A DNA stretch of 64,000 nucleotides from Agrobacterium tumefaciens. GTDB taxonomy: Bacteria > Pseudomonadota > Alphaproteobacteria > Rhizobiales > Rhizobiaceae. A program made the translations under genes and the position numbers. The first letter of the stretch is position 1, and each line of letters starts with the position of its first letter. Positions 11,956-20,374 of this stretch are shown in pieces. A model generated the notes under the pieces. That model was given only the letters and a program-made list of their open reading frames with translations, searched no databases and was not told the DNA's origin. The stretch covers positions 682,001-746,000 of the forward strand of contig NZ_CP039889.1 in NCBI RefSeq assembly GCF_005221325.1, given 5' to 3'.

Positions 11956-12721
11956 ATTGCTGCACGAGACACGTCAAGATGTTCTGTGGTTGACCCTCAA
12001 CCGGCCGGAGGTTCACAACGCCCTCAATGCCGCGATGACGGATGCACTCACGGATGCGATCCGCGCTGCATCCGGCGATGGCGGCCTGCGTGCGGTGGTG
12101 ATAACGGCAGCCGGAGACCGCAGCTTCTGTTCGGGAGCCGATCTGAAAGAAAGTGCCGGTGGCATGTTCCTCTCGCGCAACGGGACGAACCCGATTGCCG
12201 ACGTGATGCGCGCCCTAGAGCGCTGCGACAAGCCCGTCATTGCCCGCATCAATGGAAGGGTTCTGGCCGGCGGGCTCGGCCTTGTCGCCGCCTGCGATCT
12301 TGCCTATGCCGCCGACCACGCCCAATTTGGCCTGCCGGAAGTGCGGGTCGGGCTTTTCCCGGCCATGGTGGCGGCAAAGCTTCTGGCGAAAATACCCCTG
12401 GGCGGGCTTCAGGAAATGGCCTATCTCGGCCAGCCGATAAGCGCTGTGGAGGCAGCACGTCTCGGCCTTGTCAATCGCACTGCGCCCTTGGCCGAACTCG
12501 ACGACTTGATCGAGGATGTTCTCGCGAAGCTGCGGCAGAACGCGCCGGGCGCGATCGCCACGGGAAAGGCGGCCCTGCTGGCGATGCGCGATCTTCCATC
12601 GGATGAACGGCTTGCCTTTGCGGAAGGTGCCATAGCAGCGATCAGCGGCAGCGATGAAGCGCGCGAAGGGCGGCAGGCTTTTGCAGAAAAGCGCCTGCCT
12701 GTATGGGTCGGCACGTCCTGA
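11945..12721 (+). CDS. Enoyl-CoA hydratase, probable methylglutaconyl-CoA hydratase
   Basis: This 258-residue crotonase-family protein probably hydrates 3-methylglutaconyl-CoA to HMG-CoA, the missing step between the carboxylase and the lyase encoded just upstream. The start is set at the ATG at 11945 (MADELLHETRQD), which overlaps the hmgL end by 11 nt; a longer frame from 11858 would overlap hmgL much more. The family substrate-binding and oxyanion features are present: SGADLKE (about residue 63) and RVLAGGLGLVAACDLAYA (about residue 105). The catalytic Glu region LPEVRVGLFP is also intact. Substrate specificity is inferred from the operon and not from the sequence itself. Confidence 0.85.
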   Translation: MADELLHETRQDVLWLTLNRPEVHNALNAAMTDALTDAIRAASGDGGLRAVVITAAGDRSFCSGADLKESAGGMFLSRNGTNPIADVMRALERCDKPVIARINGRVLAGGLGLVAACDLAYAADHAQFGLPEVRVGLFPAMVAAKLLAKIPLGGLQEMAYLGQPISAVEAARLGLVNRTAPLAELDDLIEDVLAKLRQNAPGAIATGKAALLAMRDLPSDERLAFAEGAIAAISGSDEAREGRQAFAEKRLPVWVGTS

Positions 12722-12723
12722 AC

Positions 12724-12746
12724 CGCCGCGTTTCACAGCAGCGGCG
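12724..12746 (+). terminator. GC-rich hairpin after the leucine catabolic operon
   Basis: Immediately after the hydratase stop, CGCCGC (12724-12729) can pair with GCGGCG (12741-12746) around an 11-nt loop. A T-run is lacking (only CGTCTTC follows), so termination would be weak or factor-dependent. The position between a catabolic operon and the biosynthetic panCB pair is where a terminator is expected. Confidence 0.35.
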
Positions 12747-12859
12747 CGTCTTCAGCTGTTAATCGATATAATGTCCGCGGCCGCGTTGACCCCGTTCAGC
12801 AAATCGCGTTCTATCCAGCACCTTTCGCCGGATGGCGATCGGCAGCCGGAGGAGACCCC

Positions 12860-13738
12860 ATGCGCCTTGTAAAAACCGTCGCCGAATTGCGGGATGTGAT
12901 TGCCGCCTTTCGCCGCGCCGGCAAAACCATCGGCTTCGTGCCTACCATGGGTTTTCTGCATATCGGTCATCTCACGCTGGTAACCAGAGCCAAGGCGGAA
13001 AACGACGTGACGGCGGTTTCCATCTTCGTCAACCCGCTGCAATTCGGCGCGAATGAGGATCTGGCTCGTTACCCGCGCGATCTCGCCCGTGACAGCGCGC
13101 TTTTGCAGGAAGCGGGCGTCGATCTCCTGTTCGCTCCTGACGTTACGGAGATGTATCCGCGCCCGATGCAGACGGTGGTGGATGTGCCGGAACTGGGCAG
13201 CCAGCTGGAAGGCGCGGTGCGGCCGGGGCATTTTGCCGGTGTTACCACCGTCGTGACCAAGCTTTTTAATCTCGTCCAGCCTGATGCGGCCTATTTCGGC
13301 GAAAAGGACTATCAGCAGGTGACGCTGATCCGCCGCATGGTCGAGGACCTTGCCCAGCCGGTGCGGGTCGTTCCCGTCGCCACGGTGCGTGAGGCCGACG
13401 GGCTCGCCTGCTCATCGCGCAATGTCTATCTGACACCCGAGCAACGCGCTGCCGCCGTGATCGTGCCGCGCGCGCTGGACGAAGCGGAACGGCTTTATGA
13501 TGAAGGCGTCGATGACCCGGCAGCCTTTGAAGCGGCGATAGAAAAGTTCATCGCGGCCGAACCGCTGGCTTCGCCGGAAGTCGTCGCGGTGCGCGATCCC
13601 GATACGCTGACGCCCGTTGCCTCTCTTCAGGCGGGGTCTGTGCTGCTCGCGCTGTTCGTGCGCTTTGGCAGCACGCGGCTTCTCGACAACCGCGTCATCG
13701 GCCGCGAAAAAACCGGGAAACAGGAGGCCGCCCAATGA
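12860..13738 (+). CDS. panC: Pantoate--beta-alanine ligase (pantothenate synthetase)
   Basis: This enzyme condenses D-pantoate and beta-alanine with ATP to make pantothenate, the precursor of CoA. It belongs to the nucleotidyltransferase superfamily and shows the HIGH-like motif in [12 protein letters not shown] (about residues 30-41). [17 protein letters not shown] and [15 protein letters not shown] line the active site, and ACSSRNVYL is the KMSKS-equivalent region. The length of 292 residues is normal. A GGAGGAG precedes the ATG at 12860. Upstream, a perfect TATAAT lies at 12767-12772 but without a clear -35 box. It overlaps panB by 4 nt. Its product and that of panB draw on 2-oxoisovalerate, which links the pair metabolically to the branched-chain genes upstream. 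Confidence 0.95.
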   Translation: MRLVKTVAELRDVIAAFRRAGKTIGFVPTMGFLHIGHLTLVTRAKAENDVTAVSIFVNPLQFGANEDLARYPRDLARDSALLQEAGVDLLFAPDVTEMYPRPMQTVVDVPELGSQLEGAVRPGHFAGVTTVVTKLFNLVQPDAAYFGEKDYQQVTLIRRMVEDLAQPVRVVPVATVREADGLACSSRNVYLTPEQRAAAVIVPRALDEAERLYDEGVDDPAAFEAAIEKFIAAEPLASPEVVAVRDPDTLTPVASLQAGSVLLALFVRFGSTRLLDNRVIGREKTGKQEAAQ

Positions 13739-14574
13739 GCGCCCATGCAAAACAAAAGCGGCTGACGACGGCCTCCATCCGGCAGATGAAAGGCGAGGCG
13801 CGCATCGTCTGCCTCACCGCCTATACGACGCCGATTGCCCGGCTGCTCGATCCGCATTGCGACCTTTTGCTGGTGGGGGATTCCCTCGGCATGGTGCTTT
13901 ACGGCATGGATACGACTGTTGGTGTGACGCTGGATATGATGATCGCCCATGGCCGCGCCGTCATGCGCGGCGTCGAACATGCCTGTGTCATTGTCGATCT
14001 TCCCTTCGGCACCTATCAGGAATCCAAGGAACAGGCGTTCCGCAACGCCGTGCGGCTGATGCAGGAGACCGGCTGCGACGGCGTGAAGCTGGAAGGCGGC
14101 GAGGAAATGGCCGAGACCATCGCCTTTCTGGTGGCGCGCGGCATTCCCGTCTTCGGCCATGTCGGGCTGATGCCGCAGCTCGTCCACACCGCCGGCGGCT
14201 TCCGCTCGCTCGGTCATTCGGATGCGGAAACGCAAAAGATCTGGCGCGATGCGATTGCTGTCGATCAGGCGGGCGCTTTCGCCATCGTCGTGGAAGGCAC
14301 CGTCGAACCGCTTGCCCGCGCGTTGACGGAAAAACTTGCCGCACCGACCGTCGGCATCGGCGCATCGCCCGCCTGTGACGGGCAGGTGCTGGTCTCGGAC
14401 GACATGCTTGGCCTGTTTTCCGATTTCAAACCGAAATTCGTGAAGCGTTACGCCGATCTCGGCGCGGCGGCCTCGGAAGCCGCAGCGGCTTATGCCGATG
14501 AGGTGCGCTGCGGTGCATTTCCGGGGCCGGAGCATACGTTTCAGGTGCGCAAGAAACCGAGTTCGGGAGAGTGA
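13735..14574 (+). CDS. panB: 3-methyl-2-oxobutanoate hydroxymethyltransferase (ketopantoate hydroxymethyltransferase)
   Basis: PanB transfers a hydroxymethyl group from 5,10-methylene-tetrahydrofolate to 2-oxoisovalerate, giving ketopantoate. The 279-residue TIM barrel has the expected motifs: [25 protein letters not shown] near the N-terminus with the metal-binding Asp, [10 protein letters not shown] in the middle, KLEGG with the substrate lysine region and GHVGLMPQ. The start ATG overlaps the panC stop in an ATGA arrangement (13735-13738), giving translational coupling. The gene order panC-panB and the pairing are common in alphaproteobacteria. The gene converges with rhaI, with a hairpin-rich repeat between them. 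Confidence 0.95.
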   Translation: MSAHAKQKRLTTASIRQMKGEARIVCLTAYTTPIARLLDPHCDLLLVGDSLGMVLYGMDTTVGVTLDMMIAHGRAVMRGVEHACVIVDLPFGTYQESKEQAFRNAVRLMQETGCDGVKLEGGEEMAETIAFLVARGIPVFGHVGLMPQLVHTAGGFRSLGHSDAETQKIWRDAIAVDQAGAFAIVVEGTVEPLARALTEKLAAPTVGIGASPACDGQVLVSDDMLGLFSDFKPKFVKRYADLGAAASEAAAAYADEVRCGAFPGPEHTFQVRKKPSSGE

Positions 14575-14617
14575 AGGGCTAACATAGCGAGCTGGCGAGG
14601 CCTGTAACCAACACCTT

Positions 14618-14704
14618 CGTCATGCTCGGGCCTGTCCCGAGCATCTGCTACGTATCGATTTTGTGCGATGTTGGCAGATCCTCGGCACACGGCCGAGGAT
14701 GACG
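14618..14704. repeat. Palindromic intergenic repeat made of two hairpins
   Basis: Between convergent panB and rhaI lie two near-identical hairpins. The first pairs ATGCTCGGG (14622-14630) with CCCGAGCAT (14636-14644). The second pairs ATCCTCGGC (14678-14686) with GCCGAGGAT (14692-14700). The two hairpins are also inverted copies of each other: CGTCATGCTCGG at the left matches the reverse complement of CCGAGGATGACG at the right with one mismatch. Elements of this look (GTCAT-nn-CTCGGG) are common dispersed intergenic repeats in rhizobial genomes. That comparison is from memory. It may also act as a bidirectional terminator here. Confidence 0.7.
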
Positions 14705-14768
14705 TCGTGTTTGAGGCAATGTTCGTCGATAACGCTTGGAACCAGCGCGTGTCCCTGCAATATCGACC

Positions 14769-16061
14769 CTAAACGATACCCCCGCTGCCACCAACCGAAG
14801 CCGGGCGTTCCGCCGCCACGCGCTTGCGATAACCGCTCGCCCGATAGGTCGCGATAGGATCGATAGCGCCGCCGGCCAGTTGCCGGGCCTGCGCAAGAAT
14901 CGGCTCGACATCGGTACGGTAAGCCCGCTTCAGCGTATCGGAAGCCATCAGAGCGTCATTATCCTGCTGGTAGCCATCGAGAGCCGTGCGATCCACCAGC
15001 AGCGCCTGCGCATAGGCGCGGCGGATTTCATTGGCGCTGGAGATCAGGCTTTCAATCGGGTCGGTCACATTATGCGACTGGTCGATCATATGGGCGGGAT
15101 GGAAACCCTTCACGCCGCGATATTCGGCATCGACAAGCTCGTTGAAAACCAGGAACAGGCGGTAGGGCTCAATCGAACCGGCATCCAGATCGTCATCGCC
15201 ATATTTGCTGTCATTGAAGTGAAAACCGCCGAGCTTGCCGAACTGGATGAGCCGGGCAACGATCATTTCGATATTGGTGTTCGGCGCATGATGGCCGAGG
15301 TCAACGAGGCAGAAGGCCTTTTCGCCGAGCGTATTGGCGATGAGGTAATTGGTGCCCCAGTCCTGCACGACGGTGGAATAAAAGGCTGGCTCATACATCT
15401 TGTGTTCGGAGAAAATGCGCCAGTCATCCGGCAAGGCCTTGTAGATATCGGCCATGCCGGCAAGATAACGCTCGAAACTTCTGGTGAAATTGCTCTGGCC
15501 GGGGAAGTTCGAACCATCGCCCACCCACACCGTCAGTGCCTTCGAGCCGATGGCGTCACCGATCTCGATACATTCGATGTTGTGTTCCACGGCCTGCCGG
15601 CGCGTCGCGGCATCCGTGTGGCTGAGGGAGCCATATTTGTAAGAGTGGCTCTGGCCCGGCGCATCCGAAAACGTGTTGGAATTCATGGCGTCGAAACCGA
15701 GACCCAGCGCATCGGCATGGGCTTTCAACCGCTTCGGATCTTCCTTGTCCCACGGAATATGCAGGGAGACGTTTGGTGTGGCCCGCGTCAGCTGGTTGAT
15801 GACCGCGCAATCATCCAGCTTGTCGAAAATGCCGCGCGGCTCCCCCGTGCCCGGAAAGCGGGCAAAACGCGTGCCGCCCGTGCCGACGCCCCAGGAAGGT
15901 ACGGCAACGAAAAATTCCGCCACCTTGGCCGTAACGGCGTCAATGTCGATGTTGCGACGCGCCAGCTGGTTGCCCAGCGCCTGATAATCGTCTTTCTGTG
16001 CACCGGCACGCTTTTCGTTTTCAGCCGCGATCACATCGGCGGCGATTTTCATCTCGGTCAT
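14769..16061 (-). CDS. rhaI: L-rhamnose isomerase
   Basis: This enzyme converts L-rhamnose to L-rhamnulose in the cytoplasm. The 430-residue protein belongs to the Pseudomonas stutzeri/Rhizobium-type rhamnose isomerases (xylose isomerase-like TIM barrel), not the E. coli RhaA type. Metal-binding segments are visible, such as LVDLGHHAPNTNIEMI and GGFHFNDSKYGDDDLD. The start ATG ends at 16061 (MTEMKIAAD), directly preceded by GGAGGAAG. It lies 51 nt downstream of rhaD on the same strand and is presumably co-transcribed with it from the divergent rha control region. This is the usual rhizobial arrangement with the transporter genes on the opposite strand. Confidence 0.92.
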   Translation of the reverse strand: MTEMKIAADVIAAENEKRAGAQKDDYQALGNQLARRNIDIDAVTAKVAEFFVAVPSWGVGTGGTRFARFPGTGEPRGIFDKLDDCAVINQLTRATPNVSLHIPWDKEDPKRLKAHADALGLGFDAMNSNTFSDAPGQSHSYKYGSLSHTDAATRRQAVEHNIECIEIGDAIGSKALTVWVGDGSNFPGQSNFTRSFERYLAGMADIYKALPDDWRIFSEHKMYEPAFYSTVVQDWGTNYLIANTLGEKAFCLVDLGHHAPNTNIEMIVARLIQFGKLGGFHFNDSKYGDDDLDAGSIEPYRLFLVFNELVDAEYRGVKGFHPAHMIDQSHNVTDPIESLISSANEIRRAYAQALLVDRTALDGYQQDNDALMASDTLKRAYRTDVEPILAQARQLAGGAIDPIATYRASGYRKRVAAERPASVGGSGGIV

Positions 16062-16112
16062 CTCTTCCTCCCCGGTAATGGCGGCGATTTCGCCACCTGC
16101 TACCGTCCCATT

Positions 16113-18209
16113 TTACCGCGTGAAACTCTGCGCATTACCGGCATCGACATTGATGATGTTGCCAGTCGACTTGGCGGAAGCGTCGGACGCCAGGAAATAG
16201 ATCGCCTCTGCGATATCTTCCGGGTAGACGTTCAACTTCAGCATCGAGCGCTTGCGGTAATGTTCCTCCAGATCGGTCACTTCGATCCTGGATGAGGCCG
16301 CACGCTGTTCACGCCATTCGCCGTTCCAGATTTTCGAGCCGCGCAGCACCGCATCGGGATTGACGGTGTTCACGCGAATGCCCGCCTCCGCCCCTTCGAG
16401 CGCAAGGCAACGGGCGAGATGAATTTCCGCGGCCTTCGCCGTGCAATAGGCCGATGCATTGGGCGAAGAAGCAAGGCCGTTCTTGGAAGCGACGAAGACG
16501 ACGTTGCCGCCGAGATTCTGACGCCGCAGCAACCGGAATGCTTCTCGCGACACGAGGAAATAGCCTGTCGCGAGAATGTCGATATTCTTGTTCCACATGG
16601 CAAGCGTCGTATCTTCCACCGGGGCGGAGGAAGCGATGCCGGCATTGGAGACCAGAATATCCACACCGCCGAATTCCACGCTCGCTTCCGCAAAGGCGGA
16701 AATGACCGCATCTTCCTGCGTCACGTCAAGCTTGACGGTGCGCACCGCATCGCCACTGTAACGCTTGACGAAATCGCCCCTTGCGGCTTCCAGTGCCGCT
16801 TCGTCAATATCCGCCAGAACCACGCAGGCGCCCTCGCCCGCCAGCCGTTCCGCCGTTGCCCGGCCAATGCCGCCGGCGCCGCCGGTGACGAAGGCCACGC
16901 GGCCGGCAAGGCTTTTCGGCTTCGGCATGCGCTGCAGCTTTGCTTCTTCCAGCAGCCAATATTCGATATCAAAGGCTTCCTGCTCGGGCAGGCCCTGATA
17001 TTCGGACACGGTGGACGCGCCGCGCATGACGTTGATGGCGTTGACGTAAAATTCACCGGCGATGCGGGCCGTGGCCTTGTCCTTGGCGAAAGACAGCATG
17101 CCGACGCCGGGGATGAGGAAGATCACCGGGTTCGGATCGCGCATCTTGGGCGAATTGTCGTGGCGGCAAGCCTCGTAATAACGGCTGTAGTCGGCGCGGT
17201 AGGCCTCCAGCGCTTTGTCCAGACCCGCCGTCAGCGCGTCCACATCGGGATTTGCTGTATCGAGATCGAGGATCAGCGGACGGATTTTCGTACGCAGAAA
17301 GTGATCGGGGCAGGATGTGCCGAGGTTCCCAAGCGGCTTCAGATCCTTCGAATTGACGAATTCAAGCACCGCATCCTGATCGTCGAAATGGCCGAGCTTG
17401 CGCTCCTCACGGCCGATACGTCCACGGATTTCCGGCATCAGCCGGGCAGCGATGGCGCGACGTTCAGCCGCCGGCAGGCTCTTGGCCGTGGCACCGCCGA
17501 AGATCGTCTTGCCCTCGGTCTCAGCGGCAAACCATTCGATCGCTTTGTTGATGATGGCAAGCGTCAGTTCGTAGCAAGCCTTGGCATCGTTATCCCAGGT
17601 GAAGAGACCATGGCTTTCCAGCACCACGCCCTTGGCATCCGGATTAGCCTTGACGAAAGCTTCCAGATCGAGACCGAGCTGGAAACCGGGGCGGCGCCAG
17701 GGCAGCCAGCCGATCTCATCGCCGAAAATCTGCTGCGTCAATTCCTTCGAATTCTTCGAAGCGGCAATGGCGATGATCGCGTCTGGGTGCATGTGATCGA
17801 CATGGTCGTAAGGCACGAAACCATGCAGCGGCGTATCGATGGAGGCAGCGCGTGGGTTGAGGTTGAAGGTGCAGTGCGGCAGAAAGCCGACCATGCGGTC
17901 CTCGTCTTCGACGCCCTTGTAGATACCCTTCAGTGCTTCCAGCTTATCGAGATAAAGAGTGGCAAAACCATCGAGCTTGATGGTGCCGACATCGCCGCCG
18001 GAGCCTTTCACCCACATGACGCGGACCTTCTCGCCCGTCAACGGATCGGTCTCAAGCACCTTCGCGGATGTGTTGCCGCCACCGTAATTGGTGATGCGCT
18101 TGTCGGCACCCAGCAGGTTGGAGCGATAAAGCAGCTTGCCCGGCTCATCGAGCGTTTTGGCATAAGCATCGTCCCAACGGCTTTCGAGAAGGCGGGATTT
18201 ACCCGTCAT
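16113..18209 (-). CDS. rhaD: Bifunctional rhamnulose-1-phosphate aldolase / short-chain dehydrogenase
   Basis: This is a fusion enzyme for the lower rhamnose pathway. Residues 1 to about 420 form a class II aldolase domain (WVKGSGGDVGTIK near residue 70, with YDHVDHMHPDAII metal-binding histidines) that splits rhamnulose-1-phosphate into dihydroxyacetone phosphate and L-lactaldehyde. Residues about 430-698 form an SDR with VTGGAGGIGRA and a catalytic YCTAK (Tyr588, Lys592), which may oxidise the lactaldehyde. That second role is an inference from the family. The start is taken at the ATG ending at 18209 (MTGKSRLLES), preceded by GGAGGA; an in-frame ATG five codons upstream is less likely. The fused form of 698 residues is typical of rhizobia. 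Confidence 0.9.
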   Translation of the reverse strand: MTGKSRLLESRWDDAYAKTLDEPGKLLYRSNLLGADKRITNYGGGNTSAKVLETDPLTGEKVRVMWVKGSGGDVGTIKLDGFATLYLDKLEALKGIYKGVEDEDRMVGFLPHCTFNLNPRAASIDTPLHGFVPYDHVDHMHPDAIIAIAASKNSKELTQQIFGDEIGWLPWRRPGFQLGLDLEAFVKANPDAKGVVLESHGLFTWDNDAKACYELTLAIINKAIEWFAAETEGKTIFGGATAKSLPAAERRAIAARLMPEIRGRIGREERKLGHFDDQDAVLEFVNSKDLKPLGNLGTSCPDHFLRTKIRPLILDLDTANPDVDALTAGLDKALEAYRADYSRYYEACRHDNSPKMRDPNPVIFLIPGVGMLSFAKDKATARIAGEFYVNAINVMRGASTVSEYQGLPEQEAFDIEYWLLEEAKLQRMPKPKSLAGRVAFVTGGAGGIGRATAERLAGEGACVVLADIDEAALEAARGDFVKRYSGDAVRTVKLDVTQEDAVISAFAEASVEFGGVDILVSNAGIASSAPVEDTTLAMWNKNIDILATGYFLVSREAFRLLRRQNLGGNVVFVASKNGLASSPNASAYCTAKAAEIHLARCLALEGAEAGIRVNTVNPDAVLRGSKIWNGEWREQRAASSRIEVTDLEEHYRKRSMLKLNVYPEDIAEAIYFLASDASAKSTGNIINVDAGNAQSFTR

Positions 18210-18296
18210 GTCTTCCTCCCACATCTATGTGCATTCGCGGAGCCGACACCGGCCCGCCTCCTTTGATGGCAGGTATCGCGCATCCAAAAGCACAAT

Positions 18297-18367
18297 GTCA
18301 ATCAAAAACGATCATAAATTTTCATGTTGCAGCGCGATATTGATTAATTTGATCGTTCTTGATTGAC
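18297..18367. promoter_or_regulatory. Divergent rha control region: 18-bp inverted repeat, probable RhaR operator pair
   Basis: GTCAATCAAAAACGATCA (18297-18314) is mirrored by TGATCGTTCTTGATTGAC (18350-18367), its reverse complement at 17 of 18 positions, with 35 bp between them. Each outer end contains a perfect TTGACA reading outward: at 18363-18368 toward rhaR, and at 18296-18301 (as TGTCAA) toward rhaD. A DeoR-type repressor bound to both arms would therefore cover both -35 boxes. The symmetry and placement in the only divergent gap of the locus are seen directly. The assignment to RhaR is inference. Confidence 0.7.
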
Positions 18368-18391
18368 AACGTAAAGAGATTGCGAATAAAT
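18363..18391 (+). promoter_or_regulatory. Putative rhaR-rhaSTPQUK promoter
   Basis: The -35 box TTGACA at 18363-18368 is a perfect consensus match. After 17 nt it is followed by ATAAAT at 18386-18391, a partial match to TATAAT. The -35 box lies inside the right arm of the inverted repeat, so binding there would block RNA polymerase. The rhaR start is 20 nt further on. Confidence 0.5.
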
Positions 18392-18410
18392 CAACATCAG
18401 GAGGAACCCC

Positions 18411-19241
18411 ATGCACGAACGCGAACGCCATCGCATCATCTTGAGCGCCACGCAGGAAAAAGCTGTCGTGACGGTACAGGATATTGCCGAACTGACGGAT
18501 GCGTCGGAAGCGACGATCCGCCGGGATATCGCGTCTTTGCATGTGCAGGGAAAGCTGCGGCGCGTGCGCGGCGGAGCGGAAGCGGTTCACCCGCCGCAGC
18601 TCGGCAATCTCGCCGCACGTCCCTTCCGTGTGTCCGAATCAGTCAATATCGACAAGAAACGTGCAATTGCGCGCAAGGCAGTCGATCTCTGCAATGATGG
18701 CGACGCGATCATCCTGAATGGCGGCACGACCACCTTCCAGATGGTGCACTACATGGCGGCACGGCGTTTGCAGGTGATGACCAATTCTTTCGCCATTGCC
18801 GAGCATTTGGTCAAGCATTCCAAATGCAACGTCAATGTGCCGGGCGGCGCGATCTATCGTGACCAGAGCCTCATCCTCTCGCCCTTCGAGAACGACGCGA
18901 TCCGCAATTTTTATGCGCGACGGATTTTTCTCGGCGCGCAGGGTGTGGGCGCGCTCGGCATCATGGAATCGGACGCGCTGGTCATCCAGAGCGAGCAGAA
19001 GCTGATGCGGCAGGCCGAGGAACTGATCGTGATGGTCGATTCGTCGAAATTCAGAAAACGATCCAGCCTGATTTTATGCCCGCTTGAAAACGTCACGACC
19101 ATCATCACCGATGACGGGATTTCGGACGAGGCGGCGAGGATGGTCGAAAATGCCGGCGTCGAATTGCTGATCGCCGGTGCGGTGGGGGATGGCAAGATTG
19201 CCGGCCCGCCGGACGAGGAGGATTCTTCTTCGGTCGCCTGA
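18411..19241 (+). CDS. rhaR: DeoR family transcriptional regulator of rhamnose genes
   Basis: This repressor-type regulator has a DeoR winged helix-turn-helix at residues 4-60 (EKAVVTVQDIAELTDASEATIRRDI) and a DeoR sensor domain after residue 75 that resembles phosphosugar-binding sugar isomerases (LNGGTTTFQMVHYM; DSSKFRKRSSLI). The start ATG at 18411 is preceded by AGGAGG. In rhizobia the equivalent protein is described as the negative regulator of rhamnose transport and catabolism. The name RhaR should not be confused with the AraC-type RhaR of E. coli. It heads the plus-strand transport operon and faces rhaD-rhaI across the inverted repeat. The length of 276 residues is slightly long because of a polar C-terminal tail. 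Confidence 0.88.
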   Translation: MHERERHRIILSATQEKAVVTVQDIAELTDASEATIRRDIASLHVQGKLRRVRGGAEAVHPPQLGNLAARPFRVSESVNIDKKRAIARKAVDLCNDGDAIILNGGTTTFQMVHYMAARRLQVMTNSFAIAEHLVKHSKCNVNVPGGAIYRDQSLILSPFENDAIRNFYARRIFLGAQGVGALGIMESDALVIQSEQKLMRQAEELIVMVDSSKFRKRSSLILCPLENVTTIITDDGISDEAARMVENAGVELLIAGAVGDGKIAGPPDEEDSSSVA

Positions 19242-19289
19242 GGAGCACCGGAGGGAAGAACAGGTTTCAAAACGGGAGGAATAAGGGAC

Positions 19290-20300
19290 ATGAAACTTAC
19301 ACGCAGAACATTGACCAGCGTCTTGGCGCTGAGCGCAGCGCTTTCTGTCGCAGGGCTCGGCAGCGTTGCCCAGGCCGCCGATGTGAAGATCGCGCTGGTG
19401 GTCAAATCACTCGGCAACGGCTTTTTCGAAGCCGCAAACAAGGGCGCTGAAGAGGCCGCGAAGGACCTTGGCGGCGTGAAGATCATCTATACCGGCCCGA
19501 CCAGCACCACGGCGGAAGGCCAGATCGAAGTCATCAATTCGCTGATCGCGCAGGGCGTCGATGCCATCGCCATTTCCGCCAACGACCCCGATGCGGTTGT
19601 TCCGGCGCTGAAAAAGGCGGCGCAGCGTGGCATTAAGGTGATTTCCTGGGATTCCGGCGTGGCGCCCGAGGGCCGCATTCTCCAGCTCAATCCGTCCTCC
19701 AACGCGCTGATCGGCAAGATGTGCCTACAGCTCGCCGCAGCCCACCTGGAAGGCGGTAAGGGCGATTTCGCCATTCTTTCCGCCACCACCACCTCCACGA
19801 ACCAGAATGTCTGGATCGGCGAGATGAAGAAGCAGCTGAAGGATTTCCCCGGCCTCAACCTCGTCACGACTGTTTACGGTGATGACCTGGCCGACAAGAG
19901 CTACCGTGAAGCACAAGGCCTGCTTTCCTCGCAACCGAATGTGAAGGTCATCGTCGCACCGACGACGGTCGGCGTTCTCGCCGCTTCGCAGGCCGTGAAG
20001 GATGCGGGCAAGATCGGCCAGGTCTTCGTGACGGGCCTTGGCTTGCCGTCCGAAATGGCGGGCGCCATCAAGTCCGGCGCAACCAAGGAATTCGCCATCT
20101 GGAACCCGATCGACCTCGGCTATTCCGCCACCCAGATTGCCTATCGCCTCGTGAAGGGCGAAGCCGATGGCAAGCCGGGCTCGGAAATCGAGGCAGGCCG
20201 CATGGGCAAGATCAAGGTTGGCGAAAACAGTGAAGCCGCCATGGCCGATCCGTTTATCTATGACGCGAAGAATATCGATCAGTTCTCGAAGATTTTCTGA
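19290..20300 (+). CDS. rhaS: Rhamnose ABC transporter substrate-binding protein
   Basis: This is the periplasmic sugar-binding protein (ribose/galactose-binding protein fold, Peripla_BP_4) of the rhamnose importer. The N-terminus is a Sec signal peptide (MKLTRRTLTSVLALSA, cleavage probably after AQA near residue 29). The mature part shows the typical two-lobe pattern, with QIEVINSLIAQGVDAIAISANDPDAV and the hinge NPIDLGYSATQIAY near the end. A strong GGGAGG precedes the ATG at 19290. A possible long-range hairpin after its stop (GAAGTGA 20306-20312 with TCACTTC 20340-20346) might protect its mRNA, as is known for other binding protein genes. This is not to be confused with the E. coli activator RhaS. 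Confidence 0.92.
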   Translation: MKLTRRTLTSVLALSAALSVAGLGSVAQAADVKIALVVKSLGNGFFEAANKGAEEAAKDLGGVKIIYTGPTSTTAEGQIEVINSLIAQGVDAIAISANDPDAVVPALKKAAQRGIKVISWDSGVAPEGRILQLNPSSNALIGKMCLQLAAAHLEGGKGDFAILSATTTSTNQNVWIGEMKKQLKDFPGLNLVTTVYGDDLADKSYREAQGLLSSQPNVKVIVAPTTVGVLAASQAVKDAGKIGQVFVTGLGLPSEMAGAIKSGATKEFAIWNPIDLGYSATQIAYRLVKGEADGKPGSEIEAGRMGKIKVGENSEAAMADPFIYDAKNIDQFSKIF

Positions 20301-20374
20301 TCTGAGAAGTGACGGCAGGGCAGAGGGGGGTGGCCCCGATCACTTCACTCAAAACTGACCGGTAAGACCTGATA

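Noticed and set aside
16419..18266. Long open plus-strand frame opposite rhaD
   Set aside because: It is antisense to the conserved fused aldolase-dehydrogenase and has no domain signature.
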